From assembly GCA_013397455.1 (NCBI GenBank), contig VYZB01000755.1, forward strand, positions 212,634-276,633: a DNA stretch of 64,000 nt, given 5' to 3'. Below the pieces are notes generated by a model. That model was not told where the DNA came from. It was given only the letters and a program-made list of their open reading frames with translations, and ran no database searches. Both the position numbers and the translations under genes were made by a program. The stretch comes from Crotophaga sulcirostris (Eukaryota > Chordata > Aves > Cuculiformes > Crotophagidae). Position 1 is the first letter of the stretch, and each line of letters begins with the position of its first letter. Below, piece after piece: positions 63,530-64,000 of this stretch.

Positions 63530-64000
63530 AACCGAGGGGGCCGGAGGAGCGGCACACCGGAGCACCGCGGCTCCTCCGAGGGATGCTCGTTCCGTGCCCG
63601 AAGCCTGCCCACCCCCGGCCGCGCCATCAAGGCGGGGGAGAGGCCCATTCCGCACCGGAGCCGCCTTTTAACCCTTCGCTGCCCGCACCGGGCGCCGCAG
63701 GACGGGCCGGACACGGCTCCTTTGTGCGAGGGGAGCGGCGAGGCCGCGGGGGGGGGGGAATTCACCCGGCACCGGGCACTCGGCGCCCCCTCCCGCACTG
63801 CAGGGCGCCCCCAGCCCCGGGACTCGGCGCGGGATTCCCGGGAAGCACGAACTTCCCGGGGCGCCGCCGCCCTCCCGCTCACTCCCGCAGGGGCGGGAGG
63901 CGACACAAAGCGCGACAGCCCGGAGGGACACTCTGGCGGAAACCTGGCCGCCATCCACGGCCCGGGGAGACCGCGGGCACCGGCGGTGCGGGGAGGGGGG
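63530..64000 (-). promoter_or_regulatory. NUMB: CpG island, probable NUMB promoter and first noncoding exon
   Basis: From about 63530 the composition changes abruptly to very GC-rich with dense CpG (GCGCCGCCGCCC, GACTCGGCGCGGG, CGCCGCAGGACGGGCCGG), continuing off the window. It contains GC-box-like GGGGCGGG (63891-63898) and a YY1-like GCCGCCATC (63947-63955), which reads GATGGCGGC in the direction of NUMB transcription. No TATA box is evident. A possible first-exon donor in the sense direction is GTGAGC at 63882-63877. Position upstream of, and in line with, the NUMB coding exons makes it the likely promoter. The exact start site and exon 1 boundaries cannot be set from sequence alone, and it may be bidirectional. 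Confidence 0.75.
63947..63955 (-). promoter_or_regulatory. YY1-like element near the presumed transcription start
   Basis: GCCGCCATC on the plus strand reads GATGGCGGC on the minus strand, matching the core of the YY1 motif. In CpG-island promoters this motif often lies just downstream of the start site in the sense orientation, which would fit minus-strand transcription starting near 63960-63975. The function is inferred. Confidence 0.4.

Larger units (their letters stand above)
1..64000 (-). other. NUMB: NUMB locus, 5' part of the gene (span)
   Basis: Two exons with recognisable NUMB protein sequence lie on the minus strand at 13399-13542 and 3926-4000, and a CpG island sits upstream of them at the right edge. 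I infer that the whole window is the 5' portion of NUMB, transcribed right to left, and that everything between the island and 13543 is 5' intron with possible noncoding exons. The gene continues past coordinate 1, because only residues 1-67 of a protein of roughly 600-650 residues are encoded here. The link between the island and the coding exons is inferred from position and orientation, since no transcript is available. An unrelated gene sharing the island in the opposite direction cannot be excluded. Confidence 0.8.

Noticed and set aside
63523..63958. Minus-strand open frames of 143 and 96 codons in the CpG island
   Set aside because: They are low-complexity Arg/Pro/Gly/Ala translations expected in any GC-rich island, overlap each other in different frames, and match no protein I know. 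NUMB translation starts at 13524, with an in-frame stop just upstream.
1..64000. CRISPR arrays, tRNA/rRNA genes, prokaryotic operons, endogenous retroviral genes
   Set aside because: No regularly spaced repeats, cloverleaf candidates, gene clusters or retroviral protein sequences were seen. The sequence is avian intron.

Overview
The window is vertebrate nuclear DNA, almost certainly from a bird. It has AT-leaning intronic sequence, an isolated CpG island at the right edge, no long open reading frames, and at least eleven CR1 retrotransposon fragments (the dominant avian LINE). It also contains an assembly gap of 40 N.

One gene can be identified. Two exons on the minus strand encode the first 67 residues of NUMB, the cell-fate adaptor that antagonises Notch and directs endocytosis. 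Coding exon 1 (CDS 13399-13524, exon from about 13542) gives residues 1-42, starting [12 protein letters not shown]. Coding exon 2 (3926-4000) gives residues 43-67, the start of the phosphotyrosine-binding (PTB) domain. Both have canonical splice sites and phase-0 junctions. The rest of NUMB, including the 33-nt alternative PTB-insert exon, must lie beyond coordinate 1.

Layout, right to left in the sense of transcription: a CpG island with GC boxes and a YY1-like element (about 63530-64000, running off the edge) is the probable NUMB promoter and 5' noncoding exon. Then come about 50 kb of 5' intron(s) down to 13543, holding most of the repeats. Two stretches in it, near 35.8 kb and 34.4 kb, have splice-site-like ends and may be noncoding 5' exons, but this is unproven. 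Next are coding exon 1, a 9.4-kb intron, coding exon 2, and 3.9 kb of the following intron.

Repeats: ten CR1 3'-end fragments of various lengths and both orientations, nine sharing a tail built on TACTGTGA and one older fragment lacking that tail; one much older, eroded internal CR1 segment (40.6-41.6 kb); a perfect 59-bp tandem duplication; an 86-bp near-identical pair 2.25 kb apart; and several short tandem duplications and low-complexity tracts.

I see no operon, CRISPR array, phage, tRNA or rRNA, and no second protein-coding gene. The window does not appear to hold a new biological system. The most useful leads are the candidate 5' exons, the pyrimidine tract next to coding exon 2, and the CR1 cohort.
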